Shown here: in pieces, positions 18,048 to 27,700 of the stretch
How positions within the stretch are numbered: position 1 is the stretch's first letter
Layout of the letters: each line of letters opens with the position of its first letter
From: Silvibacterium acidisoli
Lineage (GTDB): Bacteria; Acidobacteriota; Terriglobia; Terriglobales; Acidobacteriaceae
Direction of reading: 5' to 3'
DNA: 64,000 nt
NCBI GenBank assembly: GCA_022870745.1
Contig: CP085323.1
Coordinates: 4,464,001 to 4,528,000, forward strand
Made by a program: the position numbers and the translations under genes
Notes under the pieces: model-generated
Databases searched by the model: none
What the model saw: only the letters and a program-made list of their open reading frames with translations
What the model was told of the DNA's origin: nothing

Positions 18048-18812
18048 ATGCAAAAGAAAAACGAATCCCAGGATTTCAAGCCGCGCCCCATCGATCCTGC
18101 AAAGAAACAGATCCTCATTATCGATGACGATCAGGACATGACCGAGATGCTCGCAGAGTATCTTGCCCCCGAGGGCTACCATGTCCATTTGGCGCATACC
18201 GCCAGCGACGGCCTCAGGCGCGCCGGAGAACTCGGTATTGTGCTCATCATTCTCGACGTGATGCTTCCCGACAGAGATGGCTTCTCCGTGCTTCGCGAAC
18301 TGCGCTCCATCCGTCACATTCCAGTCATCATGCTCACGACCAGGGCTGCGGTGGAAGACCGTGTCGAAGGTCTTGAGTCGGGCGCTGATGATTACATTCC
18401 CAAGCCATTTACTCCGGTCGAGCTCCTCGCCCGCATTCGCACTGTGCTGCGACGCGGCCAGCCTTCGCGCTTCGGCAGCCCGTTTCTTGTTCTCGACGAC
18501 CTGATCCTCGATGCTGGCGCACGCACAGTTCAGTGCGATGGCCGCCTCATGGACTTCACCTCCGCCGAATTCGACGTGCTGCATGCGCTTGCTTCATCGG
18601 CTGGCAAGGTCGTGACCCGCGAGCATCTTACTCGCATCGCTCTCGGCCGCTCTCCTTCTGCCGGTGACCGAGGCATAGATAATCTCGTCAGCGCTCTTCG
18701 CAAGAAGCTCGGACCCACACCGCAGGGGCAAGACCGTTTCCGCTCCGTGCGCAACGCGGGCTATGTGTATCTGCGCCACCAGCAGCCGGCCTCTGAACCG
18801 GATCAAGCATGA
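18048..18812 (+). CDS. cpxR-like: OmpR/CpxR-family response regulator
   Basis: 254 aa. Receiver domain at about residues 20-135 with the acidic pocket (IIDDDQDM), phospho-acceptor Asp70 in LDVMLPD, conserved Thr in MLTTRAA and Lys in IPKPF. A winged-helix DNA-binding domain follows (about 150-245; DFTSAEFDVLHALAS, NLVSALRKKLG, RNAGYVYL). The frame extends about 300 bp further upstream, but that part overlaps the small membrane protein gene and has no family similarity, so I chose ATG 18048. It overlaps the kinase gene by 4 bp. It is the likely reader of the YGACA-N5-CGACA boxes found around this region. Confidence 0.93.
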   Translation: MQKKNESQDFKPRPIDPAKKQILIIDDDQDMTEMLAEYLAPEGYHVHLAHTASDGLRRAGELGIVLIILDVMLPDRDGFSVLRELRSIRHIPVIMLTTRAAVEDRVEGLESGADDYIPKPFTPVELLARIRTVLRRGQPSRFGSPFLVLDDLILDAGARTVQCDGRLMDFTSAEFDVLHALASSAGKVVTREHLTRIALGRSPSAGDRGIDNLVSALRKKLGPTPQGQDRFRSVRNAGYVYLRHQQPASEPDQA

Positions 18813-20215
18813 AACTCTTCCCGCGCATCTTCTTTTCCTTCTGGATCGCTACGCTGCTGATGATCGGCCTGGTGCTGATTGTCGGCAACCTGTTGCCGCC
18901 CACATTCCTCGATCGTCACGACAAACGTTTCGCCCCTGAGTCTGTCACTCCCATGGTGAACCGGATGGTCAATGACTACGAGATCCAGGGCCGTGCCGCG
19001 TTGTCCAGGGACATTCTGGATTTACCCTCTCCTCATCGGAAGGCGTTTTATCTCTTTGATCAGCAGGGTAGCCCCATCTATGCCCAAACCGGCGACTACG
19101 CTTTCTTTGCAGCGCTTGCCCAGGAGGTGTTGAGCAGCGGCCATTCCGAGTTCATCGCTTTCGGCATGCGCATGCTGTATGCCTGCCCGGTCACCAGCGC
19201 CACCGGCCATCGCTATGTCGCCGTCTTTACCATCACCGTACCTTTTTCCCGTATTGTCAATCTGCGCTTCTGGTTCAATATCGCACTGGCCATGGTGCCG
19301 GCAGCGTTCGTAGCTTTTCTGCTTACTCTCTACATCACGCGTCCCATCATCCGGCTGCAGAATGCGGCGAAGCGGCTTGCCGATGGCGATCTGCACGCCC
19401 GCGCCGGGCCACTACGCCTCAAACGTCGCAACGATGAACTTGCCGATCTGGCCGCGGGCTTCGATGTCATGGCGGCGCGCATTCAATCGCTCATGACCGC
19501 GCAGAAGCGCTTCGTCGCCGATGTCTCACACGAGCTTGGCGCACCGCTCACCCGCATGCATCTTGCACTGGCACTGCTGCGTCGAGAGTTTCCCGTGGAG
19601 GAGCGATCAGCGCTCAACCGCATTGAACGCGAGACAGATAAGCTCAGCAACCTTGTCCAACAGCTTCTGCTGCTCGCCAGCCTCGAGGCCGGCAGCGTGC
19701 CTGCCGAATCGCTTGCGCTGGTTTCCATCCGTGTTCTCTGCGACAGCATCCTCGAAGATGCCGAGCTTGAAGCAGCACATGCGGGGCAGAGTCTCACCGG
19801 TAATCGGGAAGACATCGAGATACTTGTCTTTCCCAACCTGCTTCGTCGTGCCATCGACAACATCCTGCGCAATGCACTTCGCTATGCACATCAAGGCTCG
19901 GAGATAGAGTTGCACTGCCACGTGGACCGTGAGGCAGGCCGCGTCGCCATCGAGGTTGCCGATCGCGGGCCAGGTGTTCCAGAAGCCATGCTGCGCGATA
20001 TCTTCCGCGCTTTCTTCCGCACCGCTCCCGGCCGTGAAACCGCCAGCGGCGGCACCGGGCTGGGGCTGGCCATAGCTGCCGAGGCTGCGCGCATGCACGG
20101 CGGGTCGATCGTTGCCCGCAACCGCGAGCACGGTGGGCTCTCTGTCGTACTCACCATTCCCATACGCTTCAGCCCATCTGAAGCCGCCGAAGAGGATGGG
20201 CCACTCAGCATGTAG
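18809..20215 (+). CDS. cpxA-like: CpxA-like sensor histidine kinase
   Basis: 468 aa. TM1 at about residues 8-30, a ~120-residue periplasmic sensor region, and TM2 at about 150-175. HAMP follows (TRPIIRLQNAAKRLADGDLHAR region), then the dimerisation/phospho-acceptor box with His241 (DVSHELGAPLTR). The ATPase domain has the N box (AIDNILRNALRYA), G1 (DRGPGVPE) and G2 (GGTGLGLAIA). The H box has Gly where relatives usually have Arg (SHELRxPLT). It should phosphorylate the regulator encoded immediately upstream in response to envelope signals. The gene ends in a strong terminator. Confidence 0.93.
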   Translation: MKLFPRIFFSFWIATLLMIGLVLIVGNLLPPTFLDRHDKRFAPESVTPMVNRMVNDYEIQGRAALSRDILDLPSPHRKAFYLFDQQGSPIYAQTGDYAFFAALAQEVLSSGHSEFIAFGMRMLYACPVTSATGHRYVAVFTITVPFSRIVNLRFWFNIALAMVPAAFVAFLLTLYITRPIIRLQNAAKRLADGDLHARAGPLRLKRRNDELADLAAGFDVMAARIQSLMTAQKRFVADVSHELGAPLTRMHLALALLRREFPVEERSALNRIERETDKLSNLVQQLLLLASLEAGSVPAESLALVSIRVLCDSILEDAELEAAHAGQSLTGNREDIEILVFPNLLRRAIDNILRNALRYAHQGSEIELHCHVDREAGRVAIEVADRGPGVPEAMLRDIFRAFFRTAPGRETASGGTGLGLAIAAEAARMHGGSIVARNREHGGLSVVLTIPIRFSPSEAAEEDGPLSM

Positions 20216-20251
20216 TCTTCAGGCCTTCATCGCATGCTCTGTATACGCACG

Positions 20252-20290
20252 GAGAGGCGCGGACCTTTTGATCCGCGCCTCTCTTTGTTT
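20252..20290. terminator. Intrinsic terminator between convergent genes
   Basis: A perfect 12-bp stem GAGAGGCGCGGA / TCCGCGCCTCTC (20252-20263 and 20272-20283) is followed by TTTGTTT. It ends the two-component operon and may also serve the facing gene that stops at 20324. Confidence 0.88.
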
Positions 20291-20323
20291 CAGCCTGGAT
20301 AACAATGCGACCCGCACAGATTC

Positions 20324-21049
20324 TCACTGCGCTACCCGCACGTAGTCGGCATTGGTGGTTACCATGTTCACCTTCTTGCCGGGAGCCTCCACGAATGTTT
20401 CTGCGGGATATGTCGTCCGATCCGGGAGATTGGCAAAGCGCACCGTAGCTGTCATCGAATCCTTCGGATTTTTAAAATAGCTGCTCACCTCGATGCGCAT
20501 AATCTGCATCGTCGCCGGATCGAGAACCAGGCGCATCCGGTCACCCGGCTTCGCATAGTTGTAGAGCACCAGAGCCATGCCCGAGGAATCGTGTTCGATT
20601 GCCGTCTTGCCCGCGTGCATGACCGATTGCAATTGCTCCGGGTTCGGCGGCAGATAGGCATGAACCAGATTGCCCACCTCCTCCACCTCGGCCTTTGCCT
20701 GTTCCATCTTGTTCTCCATGATGTGCCGGCGCAAGGGACCTCCGCTCGGCATCGGCGGCGGAGCCGAAGCTACTGGCGTTCTTATTGTCTGGCCATCTGC
20801 GGCATAGCGCACCAGCGCCTGCCGCGGTGGACTTTGGTGTCCGTTCACTGTGACCGTAGTCGATTCCAGCCACTGATAATGGCGCAATTGTGCGGTATTG
20901 CGAGCTTGCGCCGCGCGAAACTGCGCAGCTTTCTGCTCCATGCCGCCGGGGGTGCCCGGTGGCACTCCTGCTGGGTTCTGCGCCGGGGCTGCCGCACATG
21001 CCAGCACAGTGGTCAGCATCGCTGCGGCAAAGGTTTTTCTCGATCTCAT
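20324..21049 (-). CDS. Exported protein of unknown function
   Basis: 241 aa from the ATG at 21049, which has AAGGAG 7 bp upstream; a longer in-frame start at 21082 lacks this. Signal peptide about residues 1-24, ending in APAQ. The mature part has an early helical, Gln/Ala-rich segment (AAQFRAAQARNTAQLRHYQW) and then a likely beta-structure with FANLPDRTTYPAETFVEAPG near the end. The layout is loosely like outer-membrane-lipoprotein-sorting or RseB-type beta proteins, but I cannot assign a family. A YGACA-N5-CGACA box lies 85 bp upstream. Confidence 0.6.
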   Translation of the reverse strand: MRSRKTFAAAMLTTVLACAAAPAQNPAGVPPGTPGGMEQKAAQFRAAQARNTAQLRHYQWLESTTVTVNGHQSPPRQALVRYAADGQTIRTPVASAPPPMPSGGPLRRHIMENKMEQAKAEVEEVGNLVHAYLPPNPEQLQSVMHAGKTAIEHDSSGMALVLYNYAKPGDRMRLVLDPATMQIMRIEVSSYFKNPKDSMTATVRFANLPDRTTYPAETFVEAPGKKVNMVTTNADYVRVAQ

Positions 21050-21133
21050 CCTCTCGCTCCTTTGTGGATATCTGTAGTGCACAAAGGAATGGACCTATCC
21101 TGCGGCGATGTGTTTCGCTCTGCGAGGGCAGGG

Positions 21134-21148
21134 CGACAAATCCCGACA
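21134..21148. promoter_or_regulatory. YGACA-N5-CGACA box upstream of the exported-protein gene
   Basis: CGACAAATCCCGACA on the plus strand, identical over 15 bp to the box at 6927-6941 (there on the minus strand). It lies in the gap between the DUF3300 gene and the exported-protein gene, 85 bp upstream of the latter's start. Confidence 0.55.
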
Positions 21149-21251
21149 GAAAGACCACCTCCGTATGGCGCAAAAGAATACGGTGCACGACATTCACCGC
21201 GCACCGTCTCCTGTAGATATGTAACCGAAGCTATGGCATTTTGCTGAAGTC

Positions 21252-22430
21252 CTATCGCGGATGCCAGGTGTGATTTCCCCGCGCGCCTGAACGTGTAACC
21301 GTCGGATCGCCCGTACCGCGACCGCTTACCGAGGTCGTCTCGCTCTGTCCGTGCGGTCCGGTTACTGTAGTCGAGCTGCCGCCCGGATAGTGATCCGTCG
21401 AGCGCTCGTAGGTACCGCCGTTCGGACCATGTCCCCATACGTTCGTCTGCCCGTTGCTGCTTACCGCCGTCCGCGAGCTTACGCCTTGCGGACCGCGGAC
21501 TACCTGATGGTTGTAGGCAACGGCCGAAGCAGAATGATCGTAGCCGCCATAGTAGCCGTGATTCACCACCGTCACGCTATGAGATACGTAGACGTTATGG
21601 TTATAGACCACCGTGTGTGAGTACCAGTTCGGAGACCAATGTGCACAGCCCCAGCCGTAAGAAGAGAAGGCACCCACTACAACTCCGGCAGTAAAGCCGA
21701 TCAGCGCTGACGCCACTACTGCTCCGGAAGGTGAAGGCGGTGGAGCTACATATACATAAGCCGGATAGATTGGAACCGGTGCGCCATAGACCACCCAAGG
21801 GTTGTACATCGGCAAATAGTAGACCGCCGGATTGACAGGCGTGATCACAATGCCCGAAGGTTCGTAGGCCACCGTTGCCTGCGCCGTCGTCCTCAGCGTG
21901 CCGGCAGCATAGGCTCGCTGCCGCATGGCCTGCACCGCGCCCATCACATCCTGTGGCTGGTTGTAATACGCGTTGCCCAGCTTTGATGCCCAATCCAGAT
22001 TGCGGTTCATCATGCCCAGCACCGAGGGGAAAGCCGTCAATGCCTTCACGCTCGGATCCCACGGCGTTTCGTTCACCATCCTCGCCATCTCTTGCGGCTG
22101 CACGCCGGCGTGCGCCTGAACGAAACGGTCCGCCTCCACCACCTGGGGTGAATAGGTCGATGCGGCGAGTATCTGCGCCACCAGGGCATCGGGATAAAGC
22201 GCGATCGGCGCCACCAGTTGATCGAGCTGAGCATAGTCGATCTGCGCATAGCCGGAATGCGGCGGAGGCGCATCCTGTGCTGTCATTGCGGGAGAGCCCA
22301 GAGTTGTGACGCCCGCGATTAATGTCCAACACAGCGCCTTTCGAAGATATCGACCTGCGCGATCTACTGTTCCTGTCTGTGCAAATTCATTTCTGGCATG
22401 TCGTATTCCCAGATGTGAGGTCATCACCAA
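21252..22430 (-). CDS. DUF3300 domain exported protein
   Basis: Up to 392 aa; the exact start among several upstream codons is uncertain. A hydrophobic signal segment near residues 31-50 is followed by the DUF3300 hallmark (LDQLVAPIALYPDALVAQIL, STYSPQVVEADRFV, DPSVKALTAFPSVL, MNRNLDWASKLG). After it comes a tyrosine-rich, Gly/Ser/His-rich low-complexity tail with a hydrophobic stretch around 240-260. The DUF3300 role is unknown; proteins of this type are exported. It lies on the same strand as the exported protein gene at 20324-21049, separated by 202 bp. A partial regulator box sits about 95 bp upstream. Confidence 0.85.
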   Translation of the reverse strand: MVMTSHLGIRHARNEFAQTGTVDRAGRYLRKALCWTLIAGVTTLGSPAMTAQDAPPPHSGYAQIDYAQLDQLVAPIALYPDALVAQILAASTYSPQVVEADRFVQAHAGVQPQEMARMVNETPWDPSVKALTAFPSVLGMMNRNLDWASKLGNAYYNQPQDVMGAVQAMRQRAYAAGTLRTTAQATVAYEPSGIVITPVNPAVYYLPMYNPWVVYGAPVPIYPAYVYVAPPPSPSGAVVASALIGFTAGVVVGAFSSYGWGCAHWSPNWYSHTVVYNHNVYVSHSVTVVNHGYYGGYDHSASAVAYNHQVVRGPQGVSSRTAVSSNGQTNVWGHGPNGGTYERSTDHYPGGSSTTVTGPHGQSETTSVSGRGTGDPTVTRSGARGNHTWHPR

Positions 22431-22522
22431 CCATCCATTTATCGGTCTCGGTGCCCTCAGCGGCGTGAGAAACGCCGATCTTCAGCACCCGCGAGTATAG
22501 ACACGAATCTGGAGCAGGAACA

Positions 22523-22537
22523 TGTAAGGAAATGTCG
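22523..22537 (-). promoter_or_regulatory. Partial YGACA-N5-CGACA box upstream of the DUF3300 gene
   Basis: On the minus strand it reads CGACATTTCCTTACA. The first half-site and the CC-ending spacer match the other boxes, while the second half-site is TTACA instead of CGACA. It lies 93 bp upstream of the DUF3300 gene start used here. Confidence 0.35.
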
Positions 22538-22687
22538 GGCACCTGGCTCACTCTGAGTTCTATGGGCCGGGGCCCTGAAAAGATTCTGTTACACAGCGCG
22601 TGTCCCAATGCTGCTTGGCTGGAGGTGCGCGGTAAAAGAAACATAGCTCTATTCACTTGGCGCTCTACCCCGGCTTAATAGGCCATG

Positions 22688-22744
22688 ATCGCCTTGGCGC
22701 GTTTCCAGAGCCAGGGAGCTTCAACGAATGCATAGGCCTGTTAT
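22688..22744. repeat. Possible decayed third copy of the hairpin repeat
   Basis: It shares ATCGCC and TGCATAGGCCTGTTAT with copies A and B, and the distance between the two blocks (41 bp) is the same as in copy A. The stem pairing is largely lost, so this is weak. Confidence 0.25.
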
Positions 22745-22787
22745 CGCCAATTGAGAAGGCTGCACCAGTCATTCGGCAATTCAACTT

Positions 22788-23648
22788 CTAGAAGCCATCT
22801 CATAGATGCTTGAGCATGATTTTGAGGCATCCAAGGTGCACGAAACCGAGGAAGTTGTCGATGTGATATTCCCATCGGGTGACGAGTCTTCTGAAGTTGT
22901 GCAGCTAGGCGAAGAGTCGTTCGACCTTCCATCGTCTTTTGTATCGCGGAGACTTCTTCCGGCCTGCGTATTGCGTATGCGTCCTCGTCGATTGTTGCGA
23001 TCAGTTCGATGGCGTAGTTTTGCTCAAGCGCGCGGTCGAGCGGGTCCGAGTCGTAAGCCTTGTCTCCGATGAGCCTTTGGGGGAGTTGGTCGGAGAAACA
23101 TCCTGCCAGAACAAATTCCACAAGCTGGCACTCGGCAGGTGAAGCGCTGTCGACAGTAATGGCGAGAGGAAGACCGTCACCAGTGGCGATAGCGACGATC
23201 TTGGTGCCCTTGCCCCGCCGCGTGGGGCCGACGGCAAAGCCCCTTTTTTTTCGCGCTCGCGAAGGTGGCATCGACGAACGCTTCTTCCAGGTTGAGCTCG
23301 CCTCGCGCGCGCAAGTGGCGGGCAAGTACGCGCAGCGCTTCGACCAGGCGCCCATCGCGTACCCACTTCTGAAAGCGTCGATGACAGGTCTGATACTGAG
23401 GATACTTCGACGGAAGCTCAGACCAATGCGCGCCCGTGCCCAACACCCAGAACACGCCGTGCAGCACGGCGCGCGTATCCTGCCACGGACGACCGCGGTC
23501 ATCCGATCGACGAGAAGGCGCCAACACCGGAGCAACAAGCTCCCACTGCGCATCTGTTAAATCCCAATTTCCTGCCATTAAAGCCTGCGAAAAATAGCTA
23601 AGCCTCTACAGTTTCGCAGATCAGACCGGTTTATGAGATGGCTTCTAG
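22788..23648 (-). mobile_element. Decayed IS5-family (IS427-like) insertion sequence
   Basis: About 860 bp bounded by 17-bp inverted repeats: CTAGAAGCCATCTCATA at 22788-22804 and its complement at 23632-23648. The first codons of the transposase start 54 bp inside the right end. Length, two-frame organisation with an A8 slippery run and protein sequence fit the IS427 group of IS5. The target-site duplication is ambiguous because the repeat ends are themselves palindromic (CTAG); a 2-bp TA duplication is possible. Confidence 0.85.
22800..23578 (-). pseudogene. IS5-family DDE transposase, disrupted
   Basis: Frame 1 (from 23578) gives MAGNWDLTDAQWELVAPVLA and continues through the DUF4096-like N-terminal domain to EAFVDATFASAKKK, the first catalytic Asp. 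At the A8 run (minus strand, 23244-23251) the sequence continues in another frame with the second Asp (RLIGDKAYDSDPLD). That could be the programmed frameshift known for IS427-type elements. A second, unexpected frameshift lies near 23000, after IELIA. Beyond it the normal ending RRWKVERLFA is interrupted by a TAG where a Trp codon is expected, then resumes as LHNFRRLVTRWEYH to the true stop. The element therefore cannot make an intact transposase. Confidence 0.85.
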
Positions 23649-23959
23649 GAACGAAAGAATTTCTGCTTGCGATAGATCGGACCAATGACATCGCGAAATA
23701 GCACCAAAACCCCCCCGTTCATTGCGCATTTAGTTTCTGGAAGTCATTACAAAACTTAGGCTCTCATGAGAACTCTTCTCTTGTGTAGGCTAAGAGGGTT
23801 TGCGACTATTTATTCGCGTCGCCGGCTAAGTTCCGCGTTGTCGCTCCGACAATTTGCTTACTTTGTTATCTCAGTTTTTCGATGTTTGTAGCCATCCAAG
23901 TGGCTCTCAGCTAGCGATATCAGAAATTCAATTGCTCATCGTAATCGGAAAGAACTTAA
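23649..23959. other. Intergenic region between the IS and the RHS unit
   Basis: No gene recognised. The base composition drops here (many A/T runs) compared with the flanking GC-rich genes, and it presumably holds the promoter for the following exported protein and RHS genes. Confidence 0.5.
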
Positions 23960-24757
23960 ATGCTGAAATTGATATTGTCTGCCTACAAAAGATATCCCTT
24001 GCTTTTGGCTCTAATTTGGATGTCTATCGGATTTCAACGGAGCGCCGTTTCTCAATCTCTGGATGCACCTTCTCCGCAAAGCGCTGCGTCTGTGCTTGAT
24101 CTAGCATGGAACGCCTTTTCGGGGCGGAAGGCCATTCATGCCGTTCGACTGACCGGTGAAGCTCACCGGTACCAAGGATCAATGGAGGACTCAGGATTCG
24201 CAACACTCTGGGCCACATCCTCGGGTGAAGCAAGAATGAACCTTTCCTTCAATAACCGGGGATCTTGGAACGAAGATCAGAGCGACATTGGCTCCAAGAT
24301 GGAATGCAATTGGTCAGAGGGTGATGGGGCTGCCCACCCGGGGGAGTCACAAAACTGTTTAAAGCCCATCGTTTGGTTCTTACCCTCGTTGGCCATGCAA
24401 TCTGTGACCATACCGGTAAATGTAGGCTACACAGATCTAGGCAACACAAACACGTGCTCTGGAACATATAGGCATGTTCAGGCTCAAGCGGCCTCACTGG
24501 ATCTACCCCATGTTTCTGTTTCGCAATCAGCTGCCTCAAGTTCCGTAGATGTCGGCCTCGACCCGAGCACGTTCCTGCCTTTTGTGAGTTGTTTTCACAT
24601 TAGGCCGGACACTGGGGGGCCTCCGACGATCTCTGTCGAGATTGCCTACGGGAACTACAAGGCGGTGGATGGTGTTGAGGTTCCTTTCTTGATAAGGCGT
24701 TTCGTGAACGGGGCACTTCAGCTTGAATTAACCATCCAGTCCGTCACAATCCACTAG
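23960..24757 (+). CDS. Exported protein encoded before the RHS gene
   Basis: 265 aa with an N-terminal hydrophobic signal (about residues 5-32, ending AVSQS). The mature part is Ser-rich and looks beta-structured (ARMNLSFNNRGSWNED, VEIAYGNYKAVDGVEVPFLI), with several Cys that could pair in the periplasm. The C-terminal phrase on a property 'to be derived with respect to a variable' pattern seen in similar acidobacterial exported proteins is not specific. It ends 31 bp before the RHS gene, so the two are likely co-transcribed. No family was recognised; it may assist RHS export or folding, by position only. Confidence 0.6.
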   Translation: MLKLILSAYKRYPLLLALIWMSIGFQRSAVSQSLDAPSPQSAASVLDLAWNAFSGRKAIHAVRLTGEAHRYQGSMEDSGFATLWATSSGEARMNLSFNNRGSWNEDQSDIGSKMECNWSEGDGAAHPGESQNCLKPIVWFLPSLAMQSVTIPVNVGYTDLGNTNTCSGTYRHVQAQAASLDLPHVSVSQSAASSSVDVGLDPSTFLPFVSCFHIRPDTGGPPTISVEIAYGNYKAVDGVEVPFLIRRFVNGALQLELTIQSVTIH

Positions 24758-24788
24758 CGAAACCGACACCAAATAGAGAGCACACCAC

Positions 24789-27700
24789 ATGAAGCTTCGT
24801 GCGGCCGTATGGCTGATGCTTGTCCTGTCTGCGAGAGTCGTTCTTGGTCAAGCTCTGGGGACATATTCCTTTGGTACCTTTGACAACAAGAACTTCGACA
24901 CAATTAATCTCGGCAATCTAAATGTGATTTTTAGCATTCCCGTTTTGAATAAAGCTGGAAGAGCAGGAACGAATTTTACCTATTCTTTGACCTACAACGG
25001 CATGATCTGGACGCCTGGGATAGTCAACGGTGTAACGGAATGGGTTCCTGCGCAGAACTGGGGATGGCAAGGAGAAACGGAGGCTCTGACTGGGTATATT
25101 AGCGAGACGCAATACTCTGGAACATGCGTTACATCCAAGGGAAAGTTCCCTTATCATGGTATACGAAACCTCGTCTACCATAATCCCTTCGGCGTGGCAT
25201 ATCCCATAAGCGGCTACGTACAAACGTCCGGAGGCTTGTGTACTGGGGATGCGGACACATTCGGCCGTAATGGCCAGTACTCTGTTCAGAGTGGCGGGTA
25301 CCCGGTTGTCGAGACAAACGGGACCGTAATAAACGCTCCGGTAAATACCACAACTGGCGCTTCCACTTTCACAGATCAGAATGGCAATGAGCTAAGCGTC
25401 GACGATTCCGGGAATTTTACAGATACGTCGGGAAGGGTTGTTCTCACTACCAGTGGTGGATCTCCAAATCCTGAGGTGCTCAGCTATTGGGATACCACCG
25501 GGACGAAGCGAAATATCACCATGTCATACAAGAGCTACACGGTCCAGACAAGTTTCGGATGCAGCTCAGTCAGCGATGTGAACCTCCCGAACACCTATTT
25601 GGTGGATTCGATCAGCTTTCCAGATGGGAGTGCCTTTCATTTTTCATACGAACAAACGCCGGGAAGTTCGTCCAGCGTGACTGGACGGTTGGCTTCTATC
25701 ACTTTACGAACAGGAGGTGTAATCTCCTACACTTATAGCGGTTCCAATAATGGAATCGTCTGTGCCGACGGCACCACCGTGGGCTTGACTAGAAACCTGA
25801 CCAATGACCCCGCCAACTCAAGCTGGTCCTATACGAGAACACCAAACGGCGGTTCCAGCGCAACTTCCGTCAAGGATGGTCTGGGGAATCAAGCGAACTA
25901 CACTTTTGTGCAGGCAACAGGCACTTCACAAGGGCAATATTACGAGACCAGCCGCACGGTCTACAAAGGATCGACAGGCACTCCAATCCTGTCACGGCAG
26001 ACGTGCTATAACGGCTCAGCTCAACCATGCACGACGACCGGCTTCAATCTGCCGGTTAGCCAAGTTGATACATACTCCTCCTACAATGGCGTCGCAGAAG
26101 ACGGCTCGACGTCAAAATACAATGTCTACGGTCTAAGAACGGAAGAAGACGATTATGACTTCGGCACTTCTAGTCGAGGCTCTCTGTTGCGGAAAGTGGT
26201 GTGGACCTATCCGACGACAGGCAATGTCGCACTCTTACAGACCAAGTTGATTACCGACGGCAGCGGGACCACGGTTTCGGACATAAACTACAAGTACGAT
26301 GGATCTACCCCAACACCCACATCAGGCGTACCACAGCACATATCAGTCAGTGGCCAGAGAGGAAATCTCACGACTCTAAGCGGCTCAGCTGATGCGAGCA
26401 CGGCATACCCTACGATCTACACCTACGACGATACCGGGACGGTGACATCGGCAGCTAGCGATACCAGCACCACTCTTCCGACTACGTCATATTCATACGA
26501 TCCCGCCAAAATATATACAACGGGGACGACTCTTCCGACTCCCTCCAGTGGGATAGCGCTTTCGACGTCCAAAACCTACGATCAGACATACACGGGTCTG
26601 CCTCTCACTTCAACAGATTTGAACGGACAGGTTACCGTTTACAAGTCCTATGACAATATGCTGAGACCTCTCGAGATCGATCACCCAGATGGCGGGAAAA
26701 TCGTATACAGCTACAGCAGCCCAAATCAAACAGACGTCCAAACGTATATGAATGCGACAACGGCGGGCGATACCCGGACGATACTGGATGCGTATGGTCG
26801 TAAAAGCGTGACCGAAGTCGAGGCCGACGGGAATAATTGGTACGAAGTCAGCTACTGTTACGATGCCAACGGCAATCTCCAATTTCAGTCCTACCCGGCA
26901 CTTAATCAGTCCGGATGCGGACTTCCTGGCGATACGTTTTCCTACGACAGCCTCGGGCGTTTGACGTCAGTGGCACACTCTGACGGAACCTCTTCCTCTA
27001 CGCAATACTTAGGCAAATCTGTTGAGCAGACAGATGAGTCAGCGGTTGTGAAGATCGCAGGTGTTGATGGGCTGGGAAGAAGTAAGACCATTTGTGAGGT
27101 GTCTTCGAATACGTCCACGATAGGATCTTCAGCTCGTGTTAGCTGCGGATTGGATCTCCCCGGAACGGGTTACCTGACAAACTTTACATACTCTGGTGAT
27201 CAAACAACGGTCGTGCAAGGGAGCCAGACCAGGGTGTTTAAATCAGATTGGATCGGCCGCCCAGTCTCTGTCCAAGAACCCGAATCTGGGACAACCACCT
27301 ATAGTTACGCACTCAACAGCACCGGGTTGCTCGTCGCCCGAACCAAACCGCGGGCGAACCAGACTAGCTCAGCTGTTACGACGACTACGAGCATGCAATA
27401 CGATTTGCTCGGACGACTGCTCTCAGCGAGCTACAACGACAATCTCACTTCTACAAGAAGCTTCACGTATGACGCTGCCTGTTGTTGGGCAAATGCGGCG
27501 AGTGCGACGAATCTTAAAGGACGGTTGGCAACCACGGGAGCGGGTCTCGGCTCTGCGAATAACGCCGCTACACTACTGAGCTACGACAGCATGGGACGTG
27601 TTACTGAACTTTGGCAGTGCACTCCTGCCAGCTGTGGAAACTCAGGTCTCATGGCTAGTCGGCCCATTACCATGACCTATGATTGGGCCGGGAACCTCTT

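Larger units (their letters stand above)
22431..22787. other. Intergenic region before the IS element
   Basis: No gene supported. It contains the promoter side of the DUF3300 gene with a partial regulator box (22523-22537) and a possible decayed copy of the hairpin repeat (22688-22744), and it abuts the left inverted repeat of the insertion sequence. Confidence 0.5.
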
